Source of the DNA: Nocardioides daedukensis
Lineage (GTDB): Bacteria; Actinomycetota; Actinomycetes; Propionibacteriales; Nocardioidaceae
Length of the DNA stretch: 64,000 bases
Assembly (NCBI RefSeq): GCF_013408415.1
Contig: NZ_JACCAA010000001.1
Coordinates: 2,356,001-2,420,000, forward strand
Reading direction: 5' to 3'
In this document: one piece after another, positions 46,037-55,063 of the stretch
Layout: the number at the start of each line of letters is the position of its first letter
Numbering within the stretch: the stretch's first letter is position 1
Translations under genes and position numbers: made by a program
The notes under the pieces: model-generated
Databases searched by the model: none
What the model saw: only the letters and a program-made list of their open reading frames with translations
What the model was told of the DNA's origin: nothing

Positions 46037-48189
46037 TGTCGGGGCCGCAGTATCCCCTGCCCAACTACCCCCCGCCGCCCTCCTGGTCGCCGCCGCCCGC
46101 CCGACGTACGTTCCCCTGGCTGGCGGTGCTCGGGTCCGCCGCGCTGGCACTGATCCTCGTGGTCGGTGTCACGGCCGTTCTGGTGTGGGACCGGGGCGAC
46201 TCGTCGGGAGATCGAAGCTCGAAGTCGGAGGCCCTGCGCGAACGCCTTCTCGCGGAGACGCGCCGAGAGCTCCCCACCACCGCGAAGGTCGACAACGCGG
46301 TGCCCGGCTATGACTACTCCGCCGCTGTGACCGATGTCGGGGTCGATGCAGACCTGGCGATTGCGGCCACCTATGACGCTGACGTGTCGGATCCGTGGCG
46401 CGGAGCCGAGGGCAAGATCGAGGTCTACGCAGACGCCCAGCTGACCAAGCCCGTGCCGATCTCGATCCTGCCGGATGCGGCCTCACCCACGTCGGATCCG
46501 CACCTGGTCATCGACGCGATGCGGCTACGACGTACGCACATCGTCCGCAAGGACGGCCAAGCCAAGGGCACGATGGCCGACCTCGGGACCTACTGGAACA
46601 TCAACCCCAACGTCTACGTCGTCCAATACCTCACCCCGGACGGCGCCGAGCGTGACCGCCCGCTGGTCACCGAGGTCAACTTCCAGTCCGAGACACCTTC
46701 GCCGGCACAGGTCTCCTCGGGCATGACTCCGGACGGTGATGCGCTCCTGGAGTGGAGCCCGGTCGAGGGCGCCAGCGAATATCTGGTGGTCCTGCAACAG
46801 CGACGCAGCAGCGGAAGTGTCACCGTGCAGGTGATCGGGCGAACGTCGGAGCCCACGTGGTCCTCCGTCGAGACGGAACGGTGCCTGCAGTCGACGTGCA
46901 CCCAGAACACCTCGATGACCCTCACCACGATCAACGCCTCCACGATGACATCGCTTCCCGGCCTGGTCGCCGAGTCGATTGATGCTCGGCTGGGAGTCGT
47001 CGCCGTGGTGGACCGAGAGGCATCGGTCATGGCACCGATCGACTTCACGGGTCTCGAGACCCTCCCGGTGCGGTCCGACCGGAAGTGGGACGCGGGGGCC
47101 GACGTCGCGGATCGCGGGCTGGCCGCCCTGCCGAGCCGATTCCTGTTCGTCTCCATCGACGGGTCGACCCGCGCGACCGGCGCCTTCATCGACCGCAAGG
47201 AAGTGGGCCGCAGCGGCAGCACGTGGGAGGTCCCGCTCCGTGGCCGGGGCACGCGACTGGTGGACACGGTCCGCATTCCGGCAGCAGCGGTCAAGGACAT
47301 CGACGCGGCCGTCAAGACGTTCAATGCTCGCGCCCAGCGCGACTATCCGCACTCCGGCCTGCTGGACACGCGCATCCTGATCGACGTCAGCAACCCCGAG
47401 AAGCCGAGCCCCGAGCTCCCCGCACCCGACTATCCGATCTTCGGCAGCAACGACCTGACGATCTTCATCGCCAGCCAGCTGGTCGCGGGCTCCACCGCGA
47501 TCGATGTCTCCGACTTCGACGACGAGCCGGGTCTGCCGAGCATCAAGGACGCCCTGGACGAGGCCGTCTATCAGAACCCTTATGCCTTCGCCTACTTCGA
47601 CCAGTTCGCCATCGCCGGCAGTGTCATCCATGTCGAACCGGCCTATTCGAAGGCGGAGAAGCAGACGCGTCAGAAGCGGCTCGCCGACGCCGCTGAGGCC
47701 CTGGTGGCGCGGGTCATCAAGCCGGGGATGAGCGCGTCCGACAAGGTGGGTGCCATCAATCGCCACTTCGTGGACAACGCCGACTATGACGACAAGGCGC
47801 TGGCCTCGGCGACGACGGGTTATCGATCCGACATCCCGGATCGATACCGCTATGCCTGGGAGCCGGACGGCATCCTCGTCGACGGCTCGGGCGTGTGCAT
47901 GAGCTATGCCTACGCCTTCCACGTCGTCGCCGAGGAGGCCGGCGTCGAGTCGGTCGTCGTTACCGGCGATCTCGCCGACGGCGGCGGTCACGCGTGGAAC
48001 AAGGTGAAGATCGGGAACAGGTGGCGTGCCGTGGACGTGACGTGGAACGACCCGGGCGGGCGGTGGACCGCCCGGTCGGGTGAGACCTACCTGATGATCG
48101 ACGACGCACAGTTCACCGGCAACGCACTGCGCTCCGAGGACGAGCGCTGGATGGCCGACGCCCTCGTCGGGCACTACGCCACCCGCTGA
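46036..48189 (+). CDS. membrane-anchored transglutaminase-like protein
   Basis: A 717-residue protein. After a proline-rich start, one span (FPWLAVLGSAALALILVVGVT, about 25-46) precedes an outside part. An FnIII-like segment lies near LLEWSPVEGASEYLVVLQQR (about 237). The C-terminal about 150 residues carry a transglutaminase-like fold: Cys in GSGVCMSYAYAFHVV (about residue 618), His in GGGHAWNKVKI (about 650), and Asp in RAVDVTWNDPGG (about 667). It may cross-link or cleave envelope proteins. Substrate unknown. It is coupled to the preceding gene. Confidence 0.8.
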   Translation: MSGPQYPLPNYPPPPSWSPPPARRTFPWLAVLGSAALALILVVGVTAVLVWDRGDSSGDRSSKSEALRERLLAETRRELPTTAKVDNAVPGYDYSAAVTDVGVDADLAIAATYDADVSDPWRGAEGKIEVYADAQLTKPVPISILPDAASPTSDPHLVIDAMRLRRTHIVRKDGQAKGTMADLGTYWNINPNVYVVQYLTPDGAERDRPLVTEVNFQSETPSPAQVSSGMTPDGDALLEWSPVEGASEYLVVLQQRRSSGSVTVQVIGRTSEPTWSSVETERCLQSTCTQNTSMTLTTINASTMTSLPGLVAESIDARLGVVAVVDREASVMAPIDFTGLETLPVRSDRKWDAGADVADRGLAALPSRFLFVSIDGSTRATGAFIDRKEVGRSGSTWEVPLRGRGTRLVDTVRIPAAAVKDIDAAVKTFNARAQRDYPHSGLLDTRILIDVSNPEKPSPELPAPDYPIFGSNDLTIFIASQLVAGSTAIDVSDFDDEPGLPSIKDALDEAVYQNPYAFAYFDQFAIAGSVIHVEPAYSKAEKQTRQKRLADAAEALVARVIKPGMSASDKVGAINRHFVDNADYDDKALASATTGYRSDIPDRYRYAWEPDGILVDGSGVCMSYAYAFHVVAEEAGVESVVVTGDLADGGGHAWNKVKIGNRWRAVDVTWNDPGGRWTARSGETYLMIDDAQFTGNALRSEDERWMADALVGHYATR

Positions 48190-48206
48190 CCGCCGACTGT
48201 GAGGAG

Positions 48207-48719
48207 ATGAGCACCGTGAGCACCTTCGACGGCTTCTGGATGACGCCCGACGGGTCCGTGCCGGCCCGGCTGGTCGCCGGGAACGGCCAGGTCGCACTGC
48301 TGATCGCCGGTCAGAGCCCCACGGGCTTCGTCGACGTCTTCCGGGTTCCCGTCCAGCACGCCCGGGTGTCGTCGGCGGCGCAGCGGATCACCGTGACGGT
48401 GGGCAGCACGGCGTACTCCGTGCTGGCTCGTCCGCACGGGCCCATCATCGGCGCGGCACTCGGGGCTGCCGGAGCCGTGGCAGGCCTCGCCGGCGCCCAC
48501 GTCGTACGAGGTGGCAGCACCGTGGCGCGCGGCGGCAACCTCGCCGCCGACGCCGCCGCGTTCTCCCGGCAGGGAGGTCATCAGTTCCTCGCCGCGCTGC
48601 GGCACGAGGGCGCACCAGCGCGCCGCGTCGGCTATCCAGCCCTCCTGGTCGGCGGGTTCGCGATCGGCCTGCTTGTCGTCGCCCTGATCACGATCGTCAC
48701 GGTCGCGGCACTCGCCTGA
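48207..48719 (+). CDS. small membrane protein of unknown function
   Basis: A 170-residue protein with two hydrophobic stretches, GPIIGAALGAAGAVAGLAGAHVV (about 77-98) and a C-terminal VGGFAIGLLVVALITIVTVA (about 145-165). The first about 65 residues are soluble (FWMTPDGSVPARLV). Not recognised. GAGGAG precedes ATG 48207 closely; GTG 48216 with better spacing is an alternative. It follows the transglutaminase gene by 17 bases, so it may be the third member of that operon. Confidence 0.6.
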   Translation: MSTVSTFDGFWMTPDGSVPARLVAGNGQVALLIAGQSPTGFVDVFRVPVQHARVSSAAQRITVTVGSTAYSVLARPHGPIIGAALGAAGAVAGLAGAHVVRGGSTVARGGNLAADAAAFSRQGGHQFLAALRHEGAPARRVGYPALLVGGFAIGLLVVALITIVTVAALA

Positions 48720-48816
48720 CCCGGGCTCTCGGTCAGCAGGACGTGCGGATCGGTGTTCCGGCAGCGCCCCCTAGGTTGCCTCGGGACCGCACCGACGCAC
48801 CCTCGAGGAGTCCAGG

Positions 48817-49641
48817 ATGACCACTGCACAGCAGCTCGGAATCACTGCGCGGGCAGCTCTCCCGGCGCTCCTGCCCGACAAGGTCGTGATGGTCTGCGGC
48901 GTCGGTCCGGACCTCGGGCGCTCACTCGCTCTGCGCTCGGCGCAGGCCGGCGCCGACGTGGTGCTCGCGGCCCGGGACGGCGAGCGCCTGGCCGAGGTGG
49001 AGAAGGAGGTGCAGGCGCTGGGGAGGCGGGCGCTCTCCGTGCCCACGGACGTCACCGATGCAGCGGCGCGTCGCGCGCTCGCCGACCAGGCCCTGAGCGC
49101 CTTCGGCCGCGTCGACGCCCTGATCAACGCGGCGTTCATCCATCCGCCGAGCGCCAAGCTGCTGGACGCCGACCTCGACGAGATGCGGCGCATGACCGAC
49201 GTGAACGTCCTGGCCTCCGTGGGGCTCGTCCAGGAACTGGCACCGAGCCTGATCGCCAACAACGGAGCCGTGGTGCTGATCAACTCCATCGTCCTGCGCA
49301 ACCGCCTCCCCGGATTCGGGCCCTACCGGATGGACAAGGCGGCGCTGCTGGCGGCCGCGCGGAGCCTGTCGGTGGAGCTCGGGCCCCAGGGCGTGCGGGT
49401 CAACTCCGTGGCACCCGGCTACATCTGGGGACAGAAGCTGCGGGGCTCCTTCGAGCGGCGTGAAGCGCGAGGTGGCAAGTCCGTGGAGGAGTCGTACGCC
49501 GAGATCGCCCGGCAGACCGACTCGAACCGGCTCCCCACCCCCGACGAGATCGCCGACGCTGCCGTCTTCCTCGCCTCGGACTTCGCCAGCGGGATCACCG
49601 GCCAGTGCCTCGACGTCACGTGCGGTCAGAGCCACCACTGA
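48817..49641 (+). CDS. SDR-family oxidoreductase
   Basis: A 274-residue short-chain dehydrogenase/reductase. The NAD(P) motif is VCGVGPDLGRSLAL (about residues 26-39), a modified TGxxxGxG. The catalytic YxxxK is in GPYRMDKAALL (about 168). The substrate is unknown. The TetR gene follows after 27 bases, likely in the same transcript. Confidence 0.9.
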   Translation: MTTAQQLGITARAALPALLPDKVVMVCGVGPDLGRSLALRSAQAGADVVLAARDGERLAEVEKEVQALGRRALSVPTDVTDAAARRALADQALSAFGRVDALINAAFIHPPSAKLLDADLDEMRRMTDVNVLASVGLVQELAPSLIANNGAVVLINSIVLRNRLPGFGPYRMDKAALLAAARSLSVELGPQGVRVNSVAPGYIWGQKLRGSFERREARGGKSVEESYAEIARQTDSNRLPTPDEIADAAVFLASDFASGITGQCLDVTCGQSHH

Positions 49642-49668
49642 TCCGCGGACATGCCCTAGGGTCGCGCC

Positions 49669-50238
49669 ATGACGGCGAACGCTCGGAACTACGACAGCTC
49701 GCGTCGCCAGCAGCAGGGCCGTGACCGGATCCTCGAGGCGGCGCTGGGGCTCGCCCGCGCCCGCGCCGGGTGGAACTGGGCCGACATCACCTTCAAGGCC
49801 GTCGCCGACGCGGCCGAGGTGAGTGAGCGCACCGTCTATCGGCACTTCCCGACCCAGCGCGACCTGCACGACGCGATGCTCCTCCGCATCAACGAACACG
49901 CCGCGATCTCCTATGACGACCTCGCACTCGAGGACGTCGTCGAGGTCAGCCGGCGCCTGTTCACCTCGTTGAGCACCTTCACCCCGGAGCTCAGCACGCG
50001 CGCGCTGCCCTCCGCGGCGGCCATCGCGATGAACCGGGAGCGCATGCAGGCGCTGCTCCGTGCCACCGAGGGCGACGTCCGGCTCGCCGCGCTGCTGGAC
50101 GTGCTGTGGAGCAACGAGACCTATGAGCGGCTCGCGGTCGGCTGGCAGCTGTCCACCGAGGATGCGGTCGAGGCAGTCACCTGGGCCCTCGAGGCACTGG
50201 TGAGTCGACGACGGCCGGGAGATCCCGACGACCGCTGA
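49669..50238 (+). CDS. TetR-family transcriptional regulator
   Basis: A 189-residue regulator. The N-terminal helix-turn-helix is seen as FKAVADAAEVSERTVYRHFPTQRDL (about residues 42-66). The C-terminal ligand-binding part is helical. It sits between the SDR gene and the sulfation operon, 72 bases before cysD. The 48-nt inverted repeat in that gap is a plausible operator for it. Confidence 0.9.
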   Translation: MTANARNYDSSRRQQQGRDRILEAALGLARARAGWNWADITFKAVADAAEVSERTVYRHFPTQRDLHDAMLLRINEHAAISYDDLALEDVVEVSRRLFTSLSTFTPELSTRALPSAAAIAMNRERMQALLRATEGDVRLAALLDVLWSNETYERLAVGWQLSTEDAVEAVTWALEALVSRRRPGDPDDR

Positions 50239-50254
50239 TTGGGACACTCTGGAC

Positions 50255-50302
50255 CTTCACGTCATATTCATGTCAGTCTTCTGACACGAATATGACGTGA
50301 AG
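50255..50302. promoter_or_regulatory. 48-nt inverted repeat before cysD
   Basis: CTTCACGTCATATTC (50255-50269) pairs perfectly with GAATATGACGTGAAG (50288-50302), and TGTCAG (50271-50276) with CTGACA (50281-50286), leaving one A-C mismatch and a TCTT loop. The last 4 bases overlap the cysD ribosome site GAAGGAG (50299-50305). As DNA it could be an operator; as RNA it could hide the ribosome site. Confidence 0.75.
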
Positions 50303-50310
50303 GAGCCCCC

Positions 50311-51219
50311 ATGACAGTCGTCTACGAGCAGACGCACCTGGACCGCCTGGAGTCCGAATCGGTGCAGATCTTCCGCGAGGTGGCAGCGACCGAGGAGAAG
50401 CCCGGTCTGCTGTTCTCCGGCGGCAAGGACTCCGTGGTCATGCTGCACCTGGCCATGAAGGCGTTCTGGCCCGCCCAGATGCCGTTCCCGGTGATGCACG
50501 TCGACACCGGCCAGAACTTCGACGAGGTCCTCGACTTCCGCGACCGCACGGTCGAGCAGCACGGGCTGCGGCTCATCGTCGCCAGCGTCCAGGACGACAT
50601 CGACGCCGGGCGCTCCCACGAGGACCACGCCGGCGCCCCCCGCAACCGCCTCCAGACGGCCACCCTCCTGCGCGGCATCGTGGAGAACGGCTTCGGTGCC
50701 GTCTTCGGCGGCGCCCGCCGGGACGAGGAGAAGGCCCGGGCCAAGGAGCGGGTCTTCTCGTTCCGTGACGAGTTCGGCCAGTGGGATCCGCGCAATCAGC
50801 GACCCGAGCTGTGGAGCCTCTACAACGGCCGCCACCGCAAGGGCGAGAACATCCGGGTCTTCCCGCTCTCCAACTGGACCGAGCTGGACATCTGGTCCTA
50901 CATCGAGCGGGAGGGCATCGAGCTCCCGCAGATGTACTACGCCCGCAAGCGCACCGTCGTCGAGCGCGACGGGATGTTGCTCGAGGTCAACCGGTTCGTC
51001 GAGCCGCTGCCCGGCGAGGTCCCGTTCGAGGCGATGACCCGCTTCCGCACCGTCGGCGACGCCACGTGCACCGGGTGCGTCGAGTCCGATGCCGCCACGC
51101 CCGCCGACGTGGTCGCCGAGGTCGCCGCCGCCCGGGTGACCGAGCGCGGCGCCACCAGGGCGGACGACCGGGTCTCCGAGGCCGGCATGGAAGACCGCAA
51201 GAAGGAAGGCTATTTCTGA
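50311..51219 (+). CDS. cysD: sulfate adenylyltransferase subunit 2
   Basis: CysD forms APS from sulfate and ATP together with CysN. The 302-residue protein has the PP-loop LLFSGGKDSVVMLHLAMKAF (SGGKDS, about residue 35), GGARRDEEKARAKERVFS (about 133) and an ATP-binding FPLSNWTELDIWSYIERE stretch. ATG 50311. First gene of the sulfation operon; its stop overlaps the cysNC start by one base. Confidence 0.95.
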   Translation: MTVVYEQTHLDRLESESVQIFREVAATEEKPGLLFSGGKDSVVMLHLAMKAFWPAQMPFPVMHVDTGQNFDEVLDFRDRTVEQHGLRLIVASVQDDIDAGRSHEDHAGAPRNRLQTATLLRGIVENGFGAVFGGARRDEEKARAKERVFSFRDEFGQWDPRNQRPELWSLYNGRHRKGENIRVFPLSNWTELDIWSYIEREGIELPQMYYARKRTVVERDGMLLEVNRFVEPLPGEVPFEAMTRFRTVGDATCTGCVESDAATPADVVAEVAAARVTERGATRADDRVSEAGMEDRKKEGYF

Positions 51220-53078
51220 TGAGCAAGCTCCTGCGCATTGCCACCGCCGGCTCCGTCGACGACGGGAAGTCCACCCTGATCGGGCGGCTCCTCCATGACT
51301 CGAAGGCGATCTTCTCCGACCAGCTGGAAGCGGTCACCGTCTCGAGCAGGGCCCGCGGGTCCGACCAACCCGACCTCGCCCTGCTCACCGACGGCCTGCG
51401 CGCCGAGCGGGAGCAGGGGATCACAATCGACGTGGCCTACCGCTACTTCGCGACTCCCCGGCGCAAGTTCATCATCGCCGACACCCCGGGGCACCTGCAG
51501 TACACCCGCAACATGGTCACCGGTGCCTCGACGGCCGACGTGGCGATCATCCTGATCGACGCCCGGCACGGCGTGATCGAGCAGTCCCGTCGACATGCCT
51601 TCCTGGCCACCCTGCTGGCGATCCCGCACCTGGTGGTCTGCATCAACAAGATGGACCTCGTCGACTTCTCCCAGGAGGTCTATGAGGGGATCCGGACCGA
51701 GTTCGAGCAGTTCGCGGCCAAGCTGGAGGTCGGCGACCTGTCCTTCATCCCGATCAGCGCACTCACGGGCGACAACGTGGTCACCCGCAGCGAGGCGATG
51801 CCCTGGTACGCCGCCGCGCCGCTCCTCGACCAGCTCGAGAACCTGCACATCGCCTCCGACCGCAACCTCATCGACGTACGCCTTCCCGTGCAGTGCGTCA
51901 TCCGCCCGCACCAGTCGCGCGACACCACGCTGCACGACTTCCGTGGCTATGCCGGCACGCTGGCCGGCGGCGTGATCACGGTGGGCGACGAGGTGACGGT
52001 GCTGCCGGTGGGCCGCACCACCACGGTCTCCGCGGTCTGGGGGCCCGGCGGCACGGCGCTGGACCAGGCGTTCGCCGGCCAGGCCGTCACGGTCGAGCTC
52101 GCCGACGACATCGACATCTCGCGCGGCGACCTGATCTGCCGCCCGCAGAACCGGCCCTTCGTCGGGCAGGACATCGACGCGATGGTCTGCTGGCTCACCG
52201 AGGAGTCGACCCTCGACCCCTCGCGCCGCTACACGCTCCAGCACACGACCCGGTCGACCCGCGCGACGGTCGAGACGGTGGACTATCGCCTCGACGTCAA
52301 CACGCTGCACCGGGACACCGCCGCCGACTCTCTCGGGCTCAACGAGATCGGCCGCATCACGCTGCGCACCCAGCAGCCGCTGCTCTTCGACTCCTACCGC
52401 CGCAGCAGGGAGACCGGCTCCTTCATCCTGATCGACGAGACCACGAACAGCACCGTCGCAGCGGGGATGATCACCGGCCCCACGCTGCAGGACGACAACA
52501 TCGTCTGGCAGGACGGGGCGGTCGAGCGTGGAGACCGGCCGGCGCCGTCGACCGGGGCGGGGATGACACTGTGGCTCACCGGTCTCTCCGGATCCGGGAA
52601 GTCCACGATCGCGGTCGAGACCGAGCGGCTCCTGACCAAGCGCGGTCGGGCGGCCTACCTCCTCGACGGTGACAACCTGAGGCACGGCCTCAACGCCGAC
52701 CTGGGGTTCTCGGTCGCCGACCGCGCCGAGAACGTACGTCGTACGGGCGAGGTGGCCAGGATCCTGGCCGACTCCGGACAGGTGGCCATCGTCGCGCTCG
52801 TCTCGCCCGACGGTGCCGCCCGGGAGCGGGTGCGCCGGGCCCACGAGGCGGCAGGACTCCGCTTCGTGGAGGTCTTCGTCGACACCCCGCTCGAGGTCTG
52901 CGAACGCCGCGATCCCAAGGGACTCCATGCCCGCGCCCGCGCCGGCGAGATCACCGACTTCACCGGGGTGGACGCGCCGTACAACGTCCCGGCGAACCCC
53001 GAGGTGCGGCTCCCGGCCGGCGACGGATCGGTGGAGGAGCTGGCCCGTCGGCTCGTGGCGGTCGTCCATGAGGTCTGA
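51219..53078 (+). CDS. cysNC: CysN-CysC fusion: sulfate adenylyltransferase GTPase and APS kinase
   Basis: A 619-residue bifunctional enzyme that makes PAPS. The GTPase part has GSVDDGKST (about 12-20), DTPGHLQYT (about 88) and NKMDLV (about 144). From about residue 448 comes APS kinase with GLSGSGKST (about 452) and later the DGDNLRHGL motif. APS kinase and CysD/N together make 3'-phosphoadenosine-5'-phosphosulfate, the sulfate donor. The first base overlaps the cysD stop. Confidence 0.95.
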   Translation: MSKLLRIATAGSVDDGKSTLIGRLLHDSKAIFSDQLEAVTVSSRARGSDQPDLALLTDGLRAEREQGITIDVAYRYFATPRRKFIIADTPGHLQYTRNMVTGASTADVAIILIDARHGVIEQSRRHAFLATLLAIPHLVVCINKMDLVDFSQEVYEGIRTEFEQFAAKLEVGDLSFIPISALTGDNVVTRSEAMPWYAAAPLLDQLENLHIASDRNLIDVRLPVQCVIRPHQSRDTTLHDFRGYAGTLAGGVITVGDEVTVLPVGRTTTVSAVWGPGGTALDQAFAGQAVTVELADDIDISRGDLICRPQNRPFVGQDIDAMVCWLTEESTLDPSRRYTLQHTTRSTRATVETVDYRLDVNTLHRDTAADSLGLNEIGRITLRTQQPLLFDSYRRSRETGSFILIDETTNSTVAAGMITGPTLQDDNIVWQDGAVERGDRPAPSTGAGMTLWLTGLSGSGKSTIAVETERLLTKRGRAAYLLDGDNLRHGLNADLGFSVADRAENVRRTGEVARILADSGQVAIVALVSPDGAARERVRRAHEAAGLRFVEVFVDTPLEVCERRDPKGLHARARAGEITDFTGVDAPYNVPANPEVRLPAGDGSVEELARRLVAVVHEV

Positions 53079-53877
53079 GACGCAGCCGAGGAAGGGCGCT
53101 CCGGTCCCGCCGGCCGGGGCGCTGGCCGACGATCACGCGTTCGCGGCGTGGGCGGCGACCGTGGCCGGCGAGGCGCTCCTCGAGCTCCGTGGCTCGGGCC
53201 TCGAGGGCACTGAGCTCAAGGACGCCGGTGACCTGGCCTCGCACGAGCTGCTGATGGAGCTCCTCGCCACTCACGCACCCGATGACTCCGTGCTCTCCGA
53301 GGAGGAGCACCGGGGGACGAGGAGCCTCCACTCACGACTCACCTCCAGCAGGGTCTGGATCATCGATCCGGTCGACGGCACGAGGGAGTTCTCCGAGCCG
53401 CCGCGCGACGACTGGGCCGTCCACGTCGCCCTGTGGCAGGACGGGGAGCTCGTCGCGGGAGCCGTGGCACAGCCCGGCCTGGGCCAGACCTTCCACACCG
53501 GCGAGCCACCCGTCGTCCCGGTGTCCACGGCGCTCCAGCCGCGGATCGCGGTCTCGCGCACCCGGCCCCCGGCGTTCATCGACACGCTGGCCCAAGAACT
53601 CGGTGCCCTGCTGGTGCCGATGGGCTCGGCCGGGGCAAAGGTCGTCTCGGTGGCACGGGGCCTCACGGACGCCTACGTGCACGCCGGCGGCCAGTTCGAG
53701 TGGGACTCCGCGGCCCCGGTCGCGGTCGCCCGCAGCGCGGGGCTGCACGCCAGCCGGATCGACGGCTCGCCCCTGCTCTACAACCAGGCCGACGTGATGC
53801 TGCCCGACCTGGTCGTGTGCCGACCCGAGCTCGCCGACCCGATCCTCGCCTTCCTGGCATCCCACCCGACCGACTGA
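53068..53877 (+). CDS. cysQ: 3'(2'),5'-bisphosphate nucleotidase (CysQ-type)
   Basis: A 269-residue inositol monophosphatase-fold enzyme. Metal-binding residues are in DPVDGTREF (about 96-104) and a late WDSAAPVAVARSAG (about 212-225); EEEH precedes (about 77). It removes the 3'-phosphate from PAP, the by-product of sulfotransferases, so it clears inhibition. ATG 53068 overlaps cysNC by 11 bases. Confidence 0.92.
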   Translation: MRSETQPRKGAPVPPAGALADDHAFAAWAATVAGEALLELRGSGLEGTELKDAGDLASHELLMELLATHAPDDSVLSEEEHRGTRSLHSRLTSSRVWIIDPVDGTREFSEPPRDDWAVHVALWQDGELVAGAVAQPGLGQTFHTGEPPVVPVSTALQPRIAVSRTRPPAFIDTLAQELGALLVPMGSAGAKVVSVARGLTDAYVHAGGQFEWDSAAPVAVARSAGLHASRIDGSPLLYNQADVMLPDLVVCRPELADPILAFLASHPTD

Positions 53878-53888
53878 AGGAGACGACC

Positions 53889-55043
53889 ATGACCGACGAC
53901 TGGACCCGCAGCCTCCGCGACGCGATCGCCGAGGCCGAGTCACTCATCGCGAACCCGCCGTTCGACATCACCGAGCAGGAGCGCGCCGAGGGCTACGACT
54001 ATCTGGCCGGCAGCATCCGTGCCTCCCTGCAGGCGGCGTTCGACTATGACCTGGTCCACCCCGTGCTGATGAACGGGACCCACCAATACTCCCGCCAGGG
54101 TCTCGACAACCCCGACGCGATCTACTTCAACGCCTATCTCGACGCCGACGGGACCTATGAGGTCTCCGGGGTGCGGGGGACCACGGCAGACCTCTCCTTC
54201 CAGCTGATGGACGGCAACTACACCGCCTCCGAGACGCCGACGACGTTGGCGGCCTTCGACGACCGTGAGCTCGACATCGCCGACGACGGCAGCTTCTCCT
54301 GGCGCTTCGGCCCGGAGATCGGTCTGAGCAAGGGGACCAACCTGATCATCCGCGAGGTCTACAGCGACTGGGTGGAGGAGCGGCGCGGCACGATCCGGAT
54401 CCAGCGGCTGGACACCGCCGGCATTCCCCGTGCCGCGCTCTCGCGGACAAGCGTCGCGAAGCGGTACGACGTCGCGGCGAAGGCGCTCACCGGTCGGATC
54501 AGGACCTGGTTCGAGTTCCCGAAGTGGTTCACCTACACCCAGCCGGTGAACACCTTCAGCACGCCGAGGTCGACGCCGGGCGGCCTGGCCAGCCAGTACT
54601 CATCACTGGGCCACTACGACCTCACCGACGACCAGGCGCTGGTCGTCACGGTCCCGGTCTGCGAGGCGGCCGGTTATCAGGCGATCCAGATCGGCTCGAA
54701 GTGGTATGTCTCCACCGACTATGAGCACCGCCAGTCCTCGCTGACCGCGGCTCAGTCGCAGGCCGACCCGGACGGCATGTTCCGCTATGTCATCTCGACG
54801 CGGAACCCGGGGATCGTGAACTGGCTGGACACGACCGACCACCGGACCGGCACCGCCATGATGCGCTGGCAGCGCGTCGAGCGCCCACTGACCGACCAGG
54901 ACGGGCCGAGCGTCGAGCTGGTCACCTTCGACGACCTCGCCGAGCATCTGCCCTTCCACGACCACAACCAGATCACGCCGCGGCAGTATGCCGAGCGGAT
55001 CGCGGACCGGCAGGTCGGCGTCGCGCAGCGGATGATCTCGTGA
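53889..55043 (+). CDS. DUF1214-like protein in the sulfation operon
   Basis: A 384-residue soluble protein of unknown function. DNPDAIYFNAYLDADGTYEV and ADLSFQLMDGNY (about residues 75-110) and LIIREVYSDWVEERRGTIRI (about 152-172) are the repeated beta-rich patterns of DUF1214/DUF1254-type proteins. No signal peptide or membrane span is seen. A ribosome site GAAGGAG lies before ATG 53889. Its place between cysQ and the sulfotransferase suggests it acts on, or binds, the sulfated product or acceptor; this is inference. Confidence 0.75.
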   Translation: MTDDWTRSLRDAIAEAESLIANPPFDITEQERAEGYDYLAGSIRASLQAAFDYDLVHPVLMNGTHQYSRQGLDNPDAIYFNAYLDADGTYEVSGVRGTTADLSFQLMDGNYTASETPTTLAAFDDRELDIADDGSFSWRFGPEIGLSKGTNLIIREVYSDWVEERRGTIRIQRLDTAGIPRAALSRTSVAKRYDVAAKALTGRIRTWFEFPKWFTYTQPVNTFSTPRSTPGGLASQYSSLGHYDLTDDQALVVTVPVCEAAGYQAIQIGSKWYVSTDYEHRQSSLTAAQSQADPDGMFRYVISTRNPGIVNWLDTTDHRTGTAMMRWQRVERPLTDQDGPSVELVTFDDLAEHLPFHDHNQITPRQYAERIADRQVGVAQRMIS

Positions 55044-55063
55044 ACCCTGAGGAGAACAGCACC

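Noticed and set aside
46525..48297. 590-residue reverse frame across the transglutaminase-like gene
   Set aside because: No ribosome site or motif; the forward frame has clear catalytic residues and a membrane span.
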